From an uncultured Microbacterium sp. (GTDB lineage: Bacteria > Actinomycetota > Actinomycetes > Actinomycetales > Microbacteriaceae), in NCBI GenBank assembly GCA_947647645.1, contig CANSLE010000042.1:1-12762 (forward strand): a DNA stretch of 12,762 nt. Direction: 5' to 3'. Shown here one piece after another: positions 6,265-12,762 of this stretch (positions are counted from its first letter, which is position 1; each line of letters starts with the position of its first letter). Both the position numbers and the translations under genes were made by a program. The notes under the pieces are model-generated. The model worked only from the letters and a program-made list of their open reading frames with translations. It was not told the DNA's origin and did no database searches.

Positions 6265-7464
6265 TCAGCCTAGCTGCGTCCGCGGCACGAGCCCGTCCGT
6301 GCCGAACACCGCGGACGCGAACCGCGCCGCGATCTCGGCATACAGCTCCGCGTCGGGATGCAGGCTGTCCGGCAGTGTGTAGCGCGCCTGATCGTCCGGC
6401 CCGAACAGGCTCAACCCGTCGAGGTACGAGATCGGCTCACCGGATGCCGCGCGCACCCGCACCACCTCGGCCAGCTGCCGCCGCGACGCGGTCATCGTGA
6501 GCGCACCGCGTGCGACGTCGGCGGCATCCCCGGCGGCGTAGCAGCGCACATGCCCGTCGTCGAAGAACTCGACGTCCGACGGTCCGGGTGTGTCCTCGCT
6601 TCCGGGCCACAGGATCGACGACGCCAGCACGATCGGGGTGTCCGGATGTCCCCTGCGCACCCGGTCGAGAAAACCGTGCACCGCGGGCGTGAAGGTGCGC
6701 TGATCGAAGGACCGCGCCCCCACGATGTTGATGCCCACCTTCAGCGAGATGACGTCCGCGGGCGTCGCCGCGATCGTGTCGGCGACGAACGGATCGAGCA
6801 TGCACTGTCCGCCGAATCCCAGGTTGATGAGTGAGAGATCGCTCGTCCGCGCGGCGATCACGGGCCACACCCCGGTCGGCGACGGCGTCTCGACGCAGTG
6901 GCTGATCGAGCTGCCGTGGTGGATCCAGACCGGCGCGCGCGACGGCGCCGCCGGGGTCACCGGCGCGTCGGCGCTGAGATCGAGCAGGTCGACGATCATC
7001 CCCTGCGGCAGCCATACGGTCACCGCCTTCTCGGTGGACCCCGTGGAGCCCGCGCGGCCCAGTTCGACCTCCAGCGTCGCGGGCTCCGTGACGGGCTCGT
7101 CGGCCGCGGCATCCCCGATCCACGTCAGCCGCCGCAGATCGGTGATCGGCGCGCGCACGGTGTGCACTGGGCGGCCGTCGACCTCCACGGCCACGTCATT
7201 GACCGGTCCGGCGAGCTCGGCGAAGTACAGCTGTGTGCACCGCAGCGTCAGCGACAGGTGCGTCGCGGCGGTCGTGAAACGCAGCCGCACGCCGCTCCCG
7301 TTCGCCGTGATCGCCCGCAGGATCTCGCCGTTCGGCGGGAAGTGCGCCCACGTGCTCCGCGGCAGGCGCAAGGGGCGGATGCCGCGAATGTCGTCGATGT
7401 CGAGGTGCCCCTCCAGGAGCACCTCCGCGCCGCCGAGGCGTACGATCTCGCCGATCCCGGTCAC
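6265..7464 (-). CDS. SGNH/GDSL-type esterase with N-terminal beta domain
   Basis: Predicted cytoplasmic esterase of 399 residues with no signal peptide. The C-terminal half has the SGNH blocks: nucleophile Ser186 in IHHGSSISH (block I), Gly in NLGFGG (214-219, block II), Asn246 in KVGINIVG (block III) and the Asp366/His369 pair in DSLHPD (block V). Residues 1 to about 165 look like the beta-rich N-terminal domain found in SsfX3-like SGNH enzymes, which act on acyl groups of sugars or natural products; that subfamily placement is inference. GTG 7464 overlaps the stop of the upstream hydrolase (GTGA), with AGGAG 6 nt before it. Being coupled to another esterase and a transporter suggests stepwise de-esterification of an imported compound. 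The substrate is unknown. Confidence 0.88.
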   Translation of the reverse strand: MTGIGEIVRLGGAEVLLEGHLDIDDIRGIRPLRLPRSTWAHFPPNGEILRAITANGSGVRLRFTTAATHLSLTLRCTQLYFAELAGPVNDVAVEVDGRPVHTVRAPITDLRRLTWIGDAAADEPVTEPATLEVELGRAGSTGSTEKAVTVWLPQGMIVDLLDLSADAPVTPAAPSRAPVWIHHGSSISHCVETPSPTGVWPVIAARTSDLSLINLGFGGQCMLDPFVADTIAATPADVISLKVGINIVGARSFDQRTFTPAVHGFLDRVRRGHPDTPIVLASSILWPGSEDTPGPSDVEFFDDGHVRCYAAGDAADVARGALTMTASRRQLAEVVRVRAASGEPISYLDGLSLFGPDDQARYTLPDSLHPDAELYAEIAARFASAVFGTDGLVPRTQLG

Positions 7465-8288
7465 GATGCGCTCCTCTCGGAGTGGGTCTGGATGAACGAG
7501 ACGGTGCGCAAGATCAGCTCGTCGCGCTGGGGGAGCTCGGCCCAGCCGTGATCGGCGCCCTCGACGACGACGACCTCCGCGCGGTCGCCGAACACGTCCG
7601 CATCGGCATACCGCTCGGCGTAGCGCACCGGCACGAAGTCGGCCGTCCCGTGCAGCAGCAGCGCCGGACCGTCGTAGGCCGCAGCCCGCGCATACGGGTC
7701 GAACGTCAGCGCGTCGTCGCGCATCGCCGGACCCATCCGCATGCCGAGGAAGTCGAAGAACCCGTCCGGTTCGTCGAGTGCGGCCAGCGACCGCCCCTGG
7801 ATCTGCCCCGAGCGGATGTCGTCGACGAAGACCGCCGCCGTCGACCACATCGTCAGCGACCGGATGCCGCCGACGCCCCCCGCCTCCGCCGCGACAGCGG
7901 CCGCGATGACCGCGCCGAGGCTCATGCCCACCAGGTGGATGTTCGCGGCATCCACCTCGGGGCTCTCGCGCAGGGCGGCGAGTACCGCGGCCGTGTCGGC
8001 GATGTCGCCGGATGCCGTCGTGCCGAAGAACTCCCCGTCGCTCTCGCCGTGACCGGCGCGATCGAACGCGAGCACGCCGAACCCGGCCGCGACCAGCGTG
8101 CGGGCCAGCGTCACGAAGACGCCGGTCGTCTCCACCCGCGATCCGCCGAAGCCGTGCAGCAGCACGGCCGTCGGCCGCGCGAGCGGACTGGCGGTGCCGG
8201 CCGCGGTCTCGTCCCCGGCATCCGGCAGGTAGTGCGTGCCGCGCAGCATCCGTGCGCGGACGGAGGTCTCGAACGGTAGCAGTCTCAT
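7461..8288 (-). CDS. Alpha/beta-fold hydrolase, cinnamoyl/feruloyl-esterase-like
   Basis: A 275-residue serine hydrolase without signal peptide. The oxyanion-hole segment is LLHGFGGSR (43-51). The nucleophile is Ser123 in VGMSLG, and the acid and base are Asp217 (HGTADFVP) and His247 (GADHGW). The FDRAGHGESDG stretch (75-85) and a small cap around 150-195 resemble bacterial cinnamoyl esterases that cut hydroxycinnamate esters of sugars. That is a family resemblance, not a substrate assignment. It starts 22 nt after the transporter stop with a weak AAAGAG ribosome site and ends overlapping the SGNH gene, so all three are probably cotranscribed. A general carboxylesterase is the alternative. 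Confidence 0.88.
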   Translation of the reverse strand: MRLLPFETSVRARMLRGTHYLPDAGDETAAGTASPLARPTAVLLHGFGGSRVETTGVFVTLARTLVAAGFGVLAFDRAGHGESDGEFFGTTASGDIADTAAVLAALRESPEVDAANIHLVGMSLGAVIAAAVAAEAGGVGGIRSLTMWSTAAVFVDDIRSGQIQGRSLAALDEPDGFFDFLGMRMGPAMRDDALTFDPYARAAAYDGPALLLHGTADFVPVRYAERYADADVFGDRAEVVVVEGADHGWAELPQRDELILRTVSFIQTHSERSAS

Positions 8289-8310
8289 GGGAGCTCTTTC
8301 GTCGGGGTCG

Positions 8311-9624
8311 TCAGTTCGCGAGCGTCGTCGGGCGGGGGGCGCCGGTGGATGCCGTGACGGTCTCCGACTCGACGTCGAACGCGTTCGTCACGCCGCGGCG
8401 GAAGCCGATCCAGCCGACGAGGAAGCCCGCGGCCGCGACGACAGAGACGCCGACGTAGACGCCGCTCGGGTTGAGGGCCAGCAGGGCCGGGGTGACGACG
8501 TTGAAGCCGGCGGTGGCGAAACGCGCGACCGCGTAGACGGTGCCCTGTGCGGTGGAGCGGAGCATCGTCGGGAACGACTCCTGCGTCCACACCTTCATGA
8601 TCGTCTCGAAGCAGAACGCGCCGGCGAACGTCGTCACCACGACCGAGACGACGAGGGCGGGCAGCGTGAAGCCGAACACCACGGGCACGAGATTCGCGAC
8701 GACGACCGCGATCGCGCCGGCCACGTAGTAGCTCATGCGGAATTTCGTGTCGGCGACGGCCATGAACCAGACCGCGCCGAGGATGGCGGCGGGCATCGCC
8801 AGCAGCGTCCACGTCTGATACTCGTTCACCGGGATGCCGGCGACGTTCACGGCCACGAAGGTGCCGAAGCTGCCGGCGACGCTGATCGCGATGGAGGCGA
8901 GGGTGTAGTAGAGGAGCAGCGTGACGAACGGGCGGCGGTACTGCGGGCGGCCGAAGTCGCGGATACGTCCCCGTTCGGCGCGCACCGTCTGCACGCCGGT
9001 GCGGCGCTCCTCCTGGGCGGCGAGCCAGGTCGCCGACTCCGGGATCGTCAGCCGCAACGCGAGCACCACGAGTCCCACGCCGCCGAACGCCGCGAACATG
9101 ATGCGGCCGCCCGTCTCACCGAGCGCGCCGAAGAAGATGCCGATGAGCACCGCCAGCAGGATTCCGAAGCCGCCCAACAGGTTCGAGAACACGAGGATCT
9201 TCCCGCGGTTGCGGTCATTCGCGGCCTCGGAGATCGAGGCGAGCGCGGCGGGCAGGTCGGCGCCGACGCCCAGACCGATCAGGGCGATGCCGGGCAGCAG
9301 GATGCCGAACGAGACGCCCAGGAACGGGGTGATCGCACCGAGCACGATGAGCGTCATCGTCACGAGGAAGACGCGGCGGCGACCGAACCGGTCTGCCAGG
9401 CGTCCGCCGACCAGCGAGCCGACCGCGACGCCTGCCGTCAGCACACCAGTCAGCAGGCCGACCTGGTCGGCGGTGAGGCCGGGGGTCCCCGGGACGAACG
9501 ACTGGAAGAGGACGAGGGCGACGGCGATGCCGGTGGTCGCGGCGGCGTCGACGAACGTCGCCATCCCGCAGACGAAGCCCACCCACCAGGGGTTGGGGGC
9601 GGTGCGAGCGAGGGGTGCGCTCAT
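8311..9624 (-). CDS. MFS transporter, sugar-porter-like
   Basis: A 437-residue permease with about 12 hydrophobic helices, expected to be a proton-driven importer. The loop 2-3 signature GGRLADRFGRRR (73-84) is classic MFS. PESATWLAAQEERR after helix 6 (195-208) resembles the PESPRWL motif of sugar porters. The second-half loop 8-9 motif is degenerate (ADTKFRM). FPTMLRSTAQG (351-361) is a common C-half motif. The ATG at 9624 is preferred over the one at 9630, because it lies 7 nt from the ribosome site (AAAGGAG) while the other nearly touches it; codons further upstream fall in the leader and its tandem repeat. It is first in the operon with the two esterases, behind a promoter with a LacI-type palindrome. 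Sugars, inositols or their esters are plausible substrates. Confidence 0.9.
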   Translation of the reverse strand: MSAPLARTAPNPWWVGFVCGMATFVDAAATTGIAVALVLFQSFVPGTPGLTADQVGLLTGVLTAGVAVGSLVGGRLADRFGRRRVFLVTMTLIVLGAITPFLGVSFGILLPGIALIGLGVGADLPAALASISEAANDRNRGKILVFSNLLGGFGILLAVLIGIFFGALGETGGRIMFAAFGGVGLVVLALRLTIPESATWLAAQEERRTGVQTVRAERGRIRDFGRPQYRRPFVTLLLYYTLASIAISVAGSFGTFVAVNVAGIPVNEYQTWTLLAMPAAILGAVWFMAVADTKFRMSYYVAGAIAVVVANLVPVVFGFTLPALVVSVVVTTFAGAFCFETIMKVWTQESFPTMLRSTAQGTVYAVARFATAGFNVVTPALLALNPSGVYVGVSVVAAAGFLVGWIGFRRGVTNAFDVESETVTASTGAPRPTTLAN

Positions 9625-9633
9625 GGTCATACT

Positions 9634-9671
9634 CCTTTGTACGTGCGGGATGGACTTTTGCAGGTGCGGGA
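9634..9671 (-). repeat. 21-nt-period tandem repeat in the transporter leader, one copy carrying the ribosome site
   Basis: On the minus strand, TCCCGCACCTGCAAAAG (9671-9655) is followed 21 nt later by TCCCGCACGTACAAAGG (9650-9634), with 14 of 17 identical. The gene-proximal copy ends in the AAAGGAG ribosome site of the transporter, and the distal copy has the decayed equivalent CAAAAGTC. It looks like a small local duplication that copied the translation start region. Confidence 0.6.
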
Positions 9672-9733
9672 CGGTGCGCGGAAGCATCCGCGTACGTGTC
9701 GGACTTCGGGCTCCGACCCCCGCCGGAAGACAA

Positions 9734-9749
9734 GCTATACCGATATAGC
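9734..9749. promoter_or_regulatory. Probable LacI-family operator overlapping the -10 of the transporter operon
   Basis: GCTATATCGGTATAGC on the minus strand has 6-bp perfect arms and a central CG, the layout typical of LacI/GalR-family operators. Such an AT-rich block stands out in this composition. Its right half is the candidate -10 (TATAGC), so a bound repressor would block polymerase. It lies 49 bp past the lacI-type gene stop and about 110 bp before the transporter start. Confidence 0.7.
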
Positions 9750-9761
9750 ACACGGGTGCAA
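9734..9761 (-). promoter_or_regulatory. Promoter of the MFS-hydrolase-esterase operon
   Basis: TTGCAC (9761-9756) and TATAGC (9739-9734) are separated by 16 bp. This is the only promoter in the window with a recognisable -35. Predicted start is near 9727, giving a leader of about 100 nt. A weaker inverted repeat GCGTC/GACGC (9762-9777) abuts the -35. Confidence 0.55.
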
Positions 9762-9798
9762 GCGTCATCCTCGACGCACCGGCCGGGAGAATTCGGCG

Positions 9799-10860
9799 CT
9801 ACGCCCGGGGCCGCGCGATGGAGCCGCCAGCGCTGACCGGCATCTCCACGAGCTCGTGCCGTACGCCGTCGCCCGGCGAGAGCAGCAGATCCGCCGCGCG
9901 CCGGCCGATCTCGGCCTGGGGCAGGCGCAGCGAGACGAGCTGCGGGTCGGTCGCCTCGGCGAGCACCCCGCCGTCGAACGAGACGAGCGAGACGTCGTCG
10001 GGAACACGCAGCCCCGCCCGCCGCAGCGCCTGGAACACACCCACCCCGACGGCGTCGTTCACGCAGATGATCGCCCGGGGGCGGGCGCCCGTCGCGAGCA
10101 GGCGTTCCGCGGCATCCCGCCCGTCGTGCACGGTCCAGTCGTCGTCCACGGCGACCTTGCCCGCGAGCGCCGAGCCGGCCGCGCCGAGCACCTCGCGAAT
10201 GCCCTCGAGCCGGCGCGGCAGGGCGACGGGCCCCCACTGGTGCCAGGCGGAGCCTCCGGTGCGGCCCGGGGCCAGCGTGCCGACGAACCAGATGTCGCGA
10301 TCGTGGCCCGCATCGAGCAGAGCCTGGGCCGCGGCCGCGCCTGCGGAGCGCTCGTCGGGGACGACCGAGCTGATCGTCGCCGCATCGGCCTCGCAGTTCA
10401 TGAGCACGAGGGGCGTGTGCCGGGCGGATGCCGGGGGCGTCACCCGCCGCGTGAACATCGAGGCGTACAGGATGCCGTCGATGTCGCGGGCGACGAGGTC
10501 GTCGAGGAAGCGGCGCTCCATCTCGGCATCCCCCTGCGTGTCGACGGTGAACAGCAGCAGACCCGCCTCGCGCAACCGCTCCAGGGCGCCGCGCACCATC
10601 GAGTTGGCGAACGACGTCGAGCTCACGAAGTCCGAGACGAGGGCGACGGTGCCCGACCGGCCCGTGCGGAGCGTCTTCGCCGTGACGTTGGCGCGGTAGC
10701 CGAGATCGTCGGCGGCCTTGCGCACGCGCGCCATCGTCTCCTCGGACAGGCGCTGATCGAGGCGGCCGTTCAGCGCGAACGAGGCGGCCGAGCGGGAGAC
10801 GCCCGCCCGCTCGGCGACCTCGGTGAGGGTGACGCGTCGCCCGGAGCCGCGCTCCGTCAC
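9799..10860 (-). CDS. LacI-family transcriptional regulator
   Basis: A 353-residue DNA-binding repressor. The N-terminal helix-turn-helix VTLTEVAERAGVSRSAASFALNG (10-32) is followed by the hinge segment YRANVTAKTLRT (55-66), which keeps the key hinge leucine. The periplasmic-binding-protein-like effector domain covers about 70-345 and includes the usual SFDGG element near the end. Recognition-helix residues after VS are Arg-Ser, which should set operator specificity. It begins at GTG 10860, overlapping the stop of the HAD gene (GTGA), so it is cotranscribed and coupled with that phosphatase. The likely target is the palindrome at 9734-9749, immediately downstream in front of the transporter. 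The effector is probably the imported compound or a derivative; this is inference. Confidence 0.93.
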   Translation of the reverse strand: MTERGSGRRVTLTEVAERAGVSRSAASFALNGRLDQRLSEETMARVRKAADDLGYRANVTAKTLRTGRSGTVALVSDFVSSTSFANSMVRGALERLREAGLLLFTVDTQGDAEMERRFLDDLVARDIDGILYASMFTRRVTPPASARHTPLVLMNCEADAATISSVVPDERSAGAAAAQALLDAGHDRDIWFVGTLAPGRTGGSAWHQWGPVALPRRLEGIREVLGAAGSALAGKVAVDDDWTVHDGRDAAERLLATGARPRAIICVNDAVGVGVFQALRRAGLRVPDDVSLVSFDGGVLAEATDPQLVSLRLPQAEIGRRAADLLLSPGDGVRHELVEMPVSAGGSIARPRA

Positions 10861-11666
10861 AGCCCCTCGGGCATCTCGGACTCCGGAGGCTCGTCGGCCA
10901 GCAGATCGGCGACCGAGTCCACGATCTCGTCCGGGCGGAACGGGTAGCGCTCGACCTCGGCGTCGTCGGAGATGCCGGTGCGGACGAGGATCGTGTGCAG
11001 GCCCGCCTCGATCCCGGCCACGACGTCGGTGTCCATGCGGTCACCGATCATGCCAGTGTTCTCGGAGTGGGCGCCGATGCGGTTCATCGCCGAGCGGAAC
11101 ATCATGGGATTCGGTTTGCCGACGACGTACGGCTCCTTGCCCGTCGCGTGCGTGATGAGCGCCGCGAACGACCCGGTCGCGGGGACGACCCCCCAGGGCG
11201 TGGGACCCGTGGCATCCGGGTTGGTGATGATGAAGCGCGCGCCGGCGTTGATGAATCGGATCGCCTGCGTGATGCGGTCGAACGAGTAGTTGCGCGTCTC
11301 GCCGATCACGACGTAGTCGGGCTGCGTCTCGGTCTGGACGTACCCGGCTTCGTGCAGCGCGGTCGTCAGCCCGGCCTCGCCGATGACGAAGGCGGTGCCG
11401 CCGGGCTGTTGAGAGCGGAGGAAATCCGCCGTCGCGAGCGCCGACGTCCAGATGCGGTCCTCGGGCACCTCGAGGCCCGAGATGCGCAGTCGCGCGCTCA
11501 GGTCGCGCGGCGTGTAGAACGGGTTGTTCGTCAGCACCAGGAACGGGGTGCCGGTGTCGCGCCACTGCGCGAGCAGCTCGGCGGCACCGGGGATGGGCTT
11601 GTTCTCGTGGACGAGGACGCCGTCCATGTCGGTCAGCCAGCATTCGATATCGGCGCGTGTCCGCAT
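10857..11666 (-). CDS. HAD-superfamily phosphatase, NagD-like (subclass IIA)
   Basis: A 269-residue cytoplasmic phosphatase, probably acting on sugar phosphates or nucleotides. All four HAD motifs are present: Asp13 and Asp15 in LTDMDGVL (nucleophile and acid), Thr46 in VLTNNP, Lys184 in VGKPNP, and Asp209 to Asp214 in GDRMDTD (metal). The cap between motifs II and III fits the C2-type cap of NagD proteins. The start at ATG 11666 is fixed by a TAGGCT -10 element 6 nt upstream, indicating a leaderless mRNA. It overlaps the LacI-family gene by four bases. Cotranscription with a regulator of an import operon suggests a link to the same substrate, or simply a housekeeping phosphatase driving constitutive repressor synthesis. 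Confidence 0.92.
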   Translation of the reverse strand: MRTRADIECWLTDMDGVLVHENKPIPGAAELLAQWRDTGTPFLVLTNNPFYTPRDLSARLRISGLEVPEDRIWTSALATADFLRSQQPGGTAFVIGEAGLTTALHEAGYVQTETQPDYVVIGETRNYSFDRITQAIRFINAGARFIITNPDATGPTPWGVVPATGSFAALITHATGKEPYVVGKPNPMMFRSAMNRIGAHSENTGMIGDRMDTDVVAGIEAGLHTILVRTGISDDAEVERYPFRPDEIVDSVADLLADEPPESEMPEGL

Positions 11667-11672
11667 GGGGCC

Positions 11673-11678
11673 AGCCTA
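11673..11678 (-). promoter_or_regulatory. -10 element of the HAD-lacI unit (leaderless)
   Basis: TAGGCT on the minus strand, 6 nt before the ATG at 11666, no ribosome site between. It is exactly 17 bp from the opposing -10 of the SDR gene. Confidence 0.6.
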
Positions 11679-11695
11679 GCGGGGCGATCCGGCCG

Positions 11696-11701
11696 TAGTC
11701 T
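11696..11701 (+). promoter_or_regulatory. -10 element of the SDR gene (leaderless)
   Basis: TAGTCT, 6 nt before the GTG at 11708, with no ribosome site. Its -35 position falls on the -10 of the divergent HAD gene. Confidence 0.6.
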
Positions 11702-11707
11702 CGACCC

Positions 11708-12670
11708 GTGGCACGCGATGACTGGCACCCCGACCGTCTCCCCGACCTCTCCGGGAAGAGGTACCTCGTCACGGGGTCCACGGCGGGGCTGGGCTTCTTC
11801 TCGTCGCTGCAGCTGGCCGGCGCCGGCGCCCACGTCATCATGACCGGCCGCAACCCGAACAAGCTCGCCACGGCGCGCGTCGCGGTGCGTCGCCAGGTGC
11901 CGGATGCCGAGGTCACGACCCTCCTGCTCGACACGAGCAACCTCGGGTCGGTGCGCGCCGCCGCGGCGACCGTCCGCGGGCGTGCCGGCCTGCACGGTCT
12001 GCTGCTGAACGCCGGGATCGTGCATCCGCCGCGCCGCCGTGAGACGACCGCCGACGGCCACGAGGTCGTCTTCGCGACCAACGCGCTCGGCCACTACGCG
12101 CTCGCCGGCGAGCTGCTGCTGCCCCTCGCCGCGGGGCGCGGACGCAAGGTCTGGGTCGGCTCGATGTCCACCTCGATGGGCGCCTACGACCCCGTCGACC
12201 CCGAGCTCGAGGCGAACTACTCCCCGTGGCGGGCCTACGTGCAGTCGAAGGTCGCGACGACGGCGCTCGGGTTCGAGGCCGATCGGCGGCTGCGCGCCGC
12301 GAACGTGCCGATCGCCAGCGTCGTGGCCCACCCCGGGTACGCGATCAGCGGTCGCACCCGCGGCATCCTGGGCATCAACGAGCCATCGCGGATGACGCGC
12401 TTCGTCGACAACCTGCAGGCGCCGATCACGCAGTCCAAGGAGCACGGGGCGTGGGCGCTGGTGCGCGCGCTCGTCGACCCCGAGGTGGAGGGCGGCCAGT
12501 TCTGGGGGCCGTCACGACTCGTCGCCGGGCCGCCGAAGCTCGGCACCGCCAGCAAGCTCACGCGCGACGAGGACATCGCCGCGCGCCTGTGGGCCTATTG
12601 CGAGCACGCCACCGGGATGACGTGGCCGTACCTCAAGGCGAGTCGCGCCCGCCGCCCCTGGCGGCGCTGA
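11708..12670 (+). CDS. Short-chain dehydrogenase/reductase (SDR)
   Basis: A 320-residue NAD(P)-dependent oxidoreductase. The Rossmann motif TGSTAGLG (22-29) is followed by TGRNPNK (46-52), whose arginine suggests NADP preference. Next come LLLNAGI (98-104), the catalytic serine in VGSMSTS (150-156) and YVQSK, giving Tyr177 and Lys181 of the YxxxK pair. The length and the long C-terminal part (about 230-320) resemble retinol-dehydrogenase/protochlorophyllide-reductase-like SDRs, which often act on lipophilic substrates; the actual substrate is unknown. GTG 11708 is chosen because of the -10 element 6 nt upstream. It is divergent from the HAD gene with only 41 bp between starts. Its very basic C-terminus (RARRPWRR) is notable. 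Confidence 0.92.
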   Translation: MARDDWHPDRLPDLSGKRYLVTGSTAGLGFFSSLQLAGAGAHVIMTGRNPNKLATARVAVRRQVPDAEVTTLLLDTSNLGSVRAAAATVRGRAGLHGLLLNAGIVHPPRRRETTADGHEVVFATNALGHYALAGELLLPLAAGRGRKVWVGSMSTSMGAYDPVDPELEANYSPWRAYVQSKVATTALGFEADRRLRAANVPIASVVAHPGYAISGRTRGILGINEPSRMTRFVDNLQAPITQSKEHGAWALVRALVDPEVEGGQFWGPSRLVAGPPKLGTASKLTRDEDIAARLWAYCEHATGMTWPYLKASRARRPWRR

Positions 12671-12682
12671 CGTCGGTCGCGT

Positions 12683-12712
12683 CGGGTGGGCCCCGGCGCG
12701 CGCGTGCACCCG
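12683..12712. terminator. Possible hairpin between convergent SDR and right-edge gene
   Basis: CGGGTG (12683-12688) and CACCCG (12707-12712) bracket an 18-nt GC-rich loop, between the SDR stop and the stop of the convergent gene at 12713. It could terminate either gene. There is no T-tract, so support is weak. Confidence 0.3.
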
Positions 12713-12762
12713 TCAGGCGGTCAGCCAGACCGCGCCCGATGCGCCCTCAGGCAGCTCGACCG
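12713..12762 (-). CDS. C-terminal end of a minus-strand gene, cut by window edge
   Basis: A minus-strand frame runs in from the right edge and ends VELPEGASGAVWLTA followed by TGA (stop at 12713-12715). Only 15 codons are visible. The LPEGASGAVWL pattern resembles the last beta-strand of glycoside-hydrolase C-terminal domains (for example GH13 enzymes), but this is far too little for an assignment. The convergent layout and GC-rich third positions make a real gene end plausible. Confidence 0.4.
   Translation of the reverse strand, partial: VELPEGASGAVWLTA

Noticed and set aside
9640..9800. Longer MFS start, about 48 codons upstream of 9624.
   Set aside because: The extra codons run through the operator, promoter and tandem repeat. 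The ribosome site and the family N-terminus support 9624.
8236..10947. Plus-strand open frame of 903 codons across the MFS, LacI and HAD genes.
   Set aside because: Antisense to well-supported genes, it crosses their promoter and operator region and has the Glu/Arg/Gly/His-rich composition of a shadow frame.

Overview
The window is very GC-rich and densely coded, with overwhelmingly G/C third positions, GTG starts and TANNNT-type -10 elements beside start codons. This points to an actinobacterium. The abundance of the 7-mer GGCATCC/GGATGCC and the gene types suggest Microbacteriaceae, most likely Microbacterium; this assignment is inference, since no rRNA is present.

Left part (1-5326), all on the minus strand. 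The window opens inside a NarL-family sensor histidine kinase whose C-terminus lies off the left edge. Upstream of it is exonuclease III (xthA), then the proton-translocating transhydrogenase operon pntA-pntB. A large imperfect inverted repeat sits between pntB and xthA. Divergent from pntA, on the plus strand, is pyrE (orotate phosphoribosyltransferase, 5327-5902).

Central part (5925-11666), all on the minus strand, reads right to left as two transcription units. The first is a NagD-type HAD phosphatase translationally coupled to a LacI-family repressor. The second, behind a promoter carrying a 16-bp AT-rich palindrome with a central CG, is an MFS transporter, an alpha/beta-hydrolase, an SGNH/GDSL esterase, and two very small membrane proteins (42 and about 60 aa). 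The layout suggests an inducible import-then-de-esterify module: the permease brings in a small, possibly acylated carbohydrate or aromatic ester, two cytoplasmic hydrolases cleave it, and the LacI regulator represses from the palindrome. The substrate is unknown.

Right part (11708-12762): an SDR oxidoreductase on the plus strand shares a 41-bp intergenic region with the HAD gene. The two -10 elements there are exactly 17 bp apart. The last 50 bases hold the C-terminal end of a minus-strand gene.

The main non-coding signals are: five apparently leaderless promoters; the operator/promoter of the transporter operon with a 21-nt tandem repeat in its leader; the xthA/pntB inverted repeat; a perfect 16-bp inverted repeat inside the kinase gene; and about 33 copies of GGCATCC/GGATGCC. 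I see no tRNA, rRNA, CRISPR, insertion sequence or prophage gene. No gene-free stretch exceeds 300 bases. All counts and alignments were made by eye.
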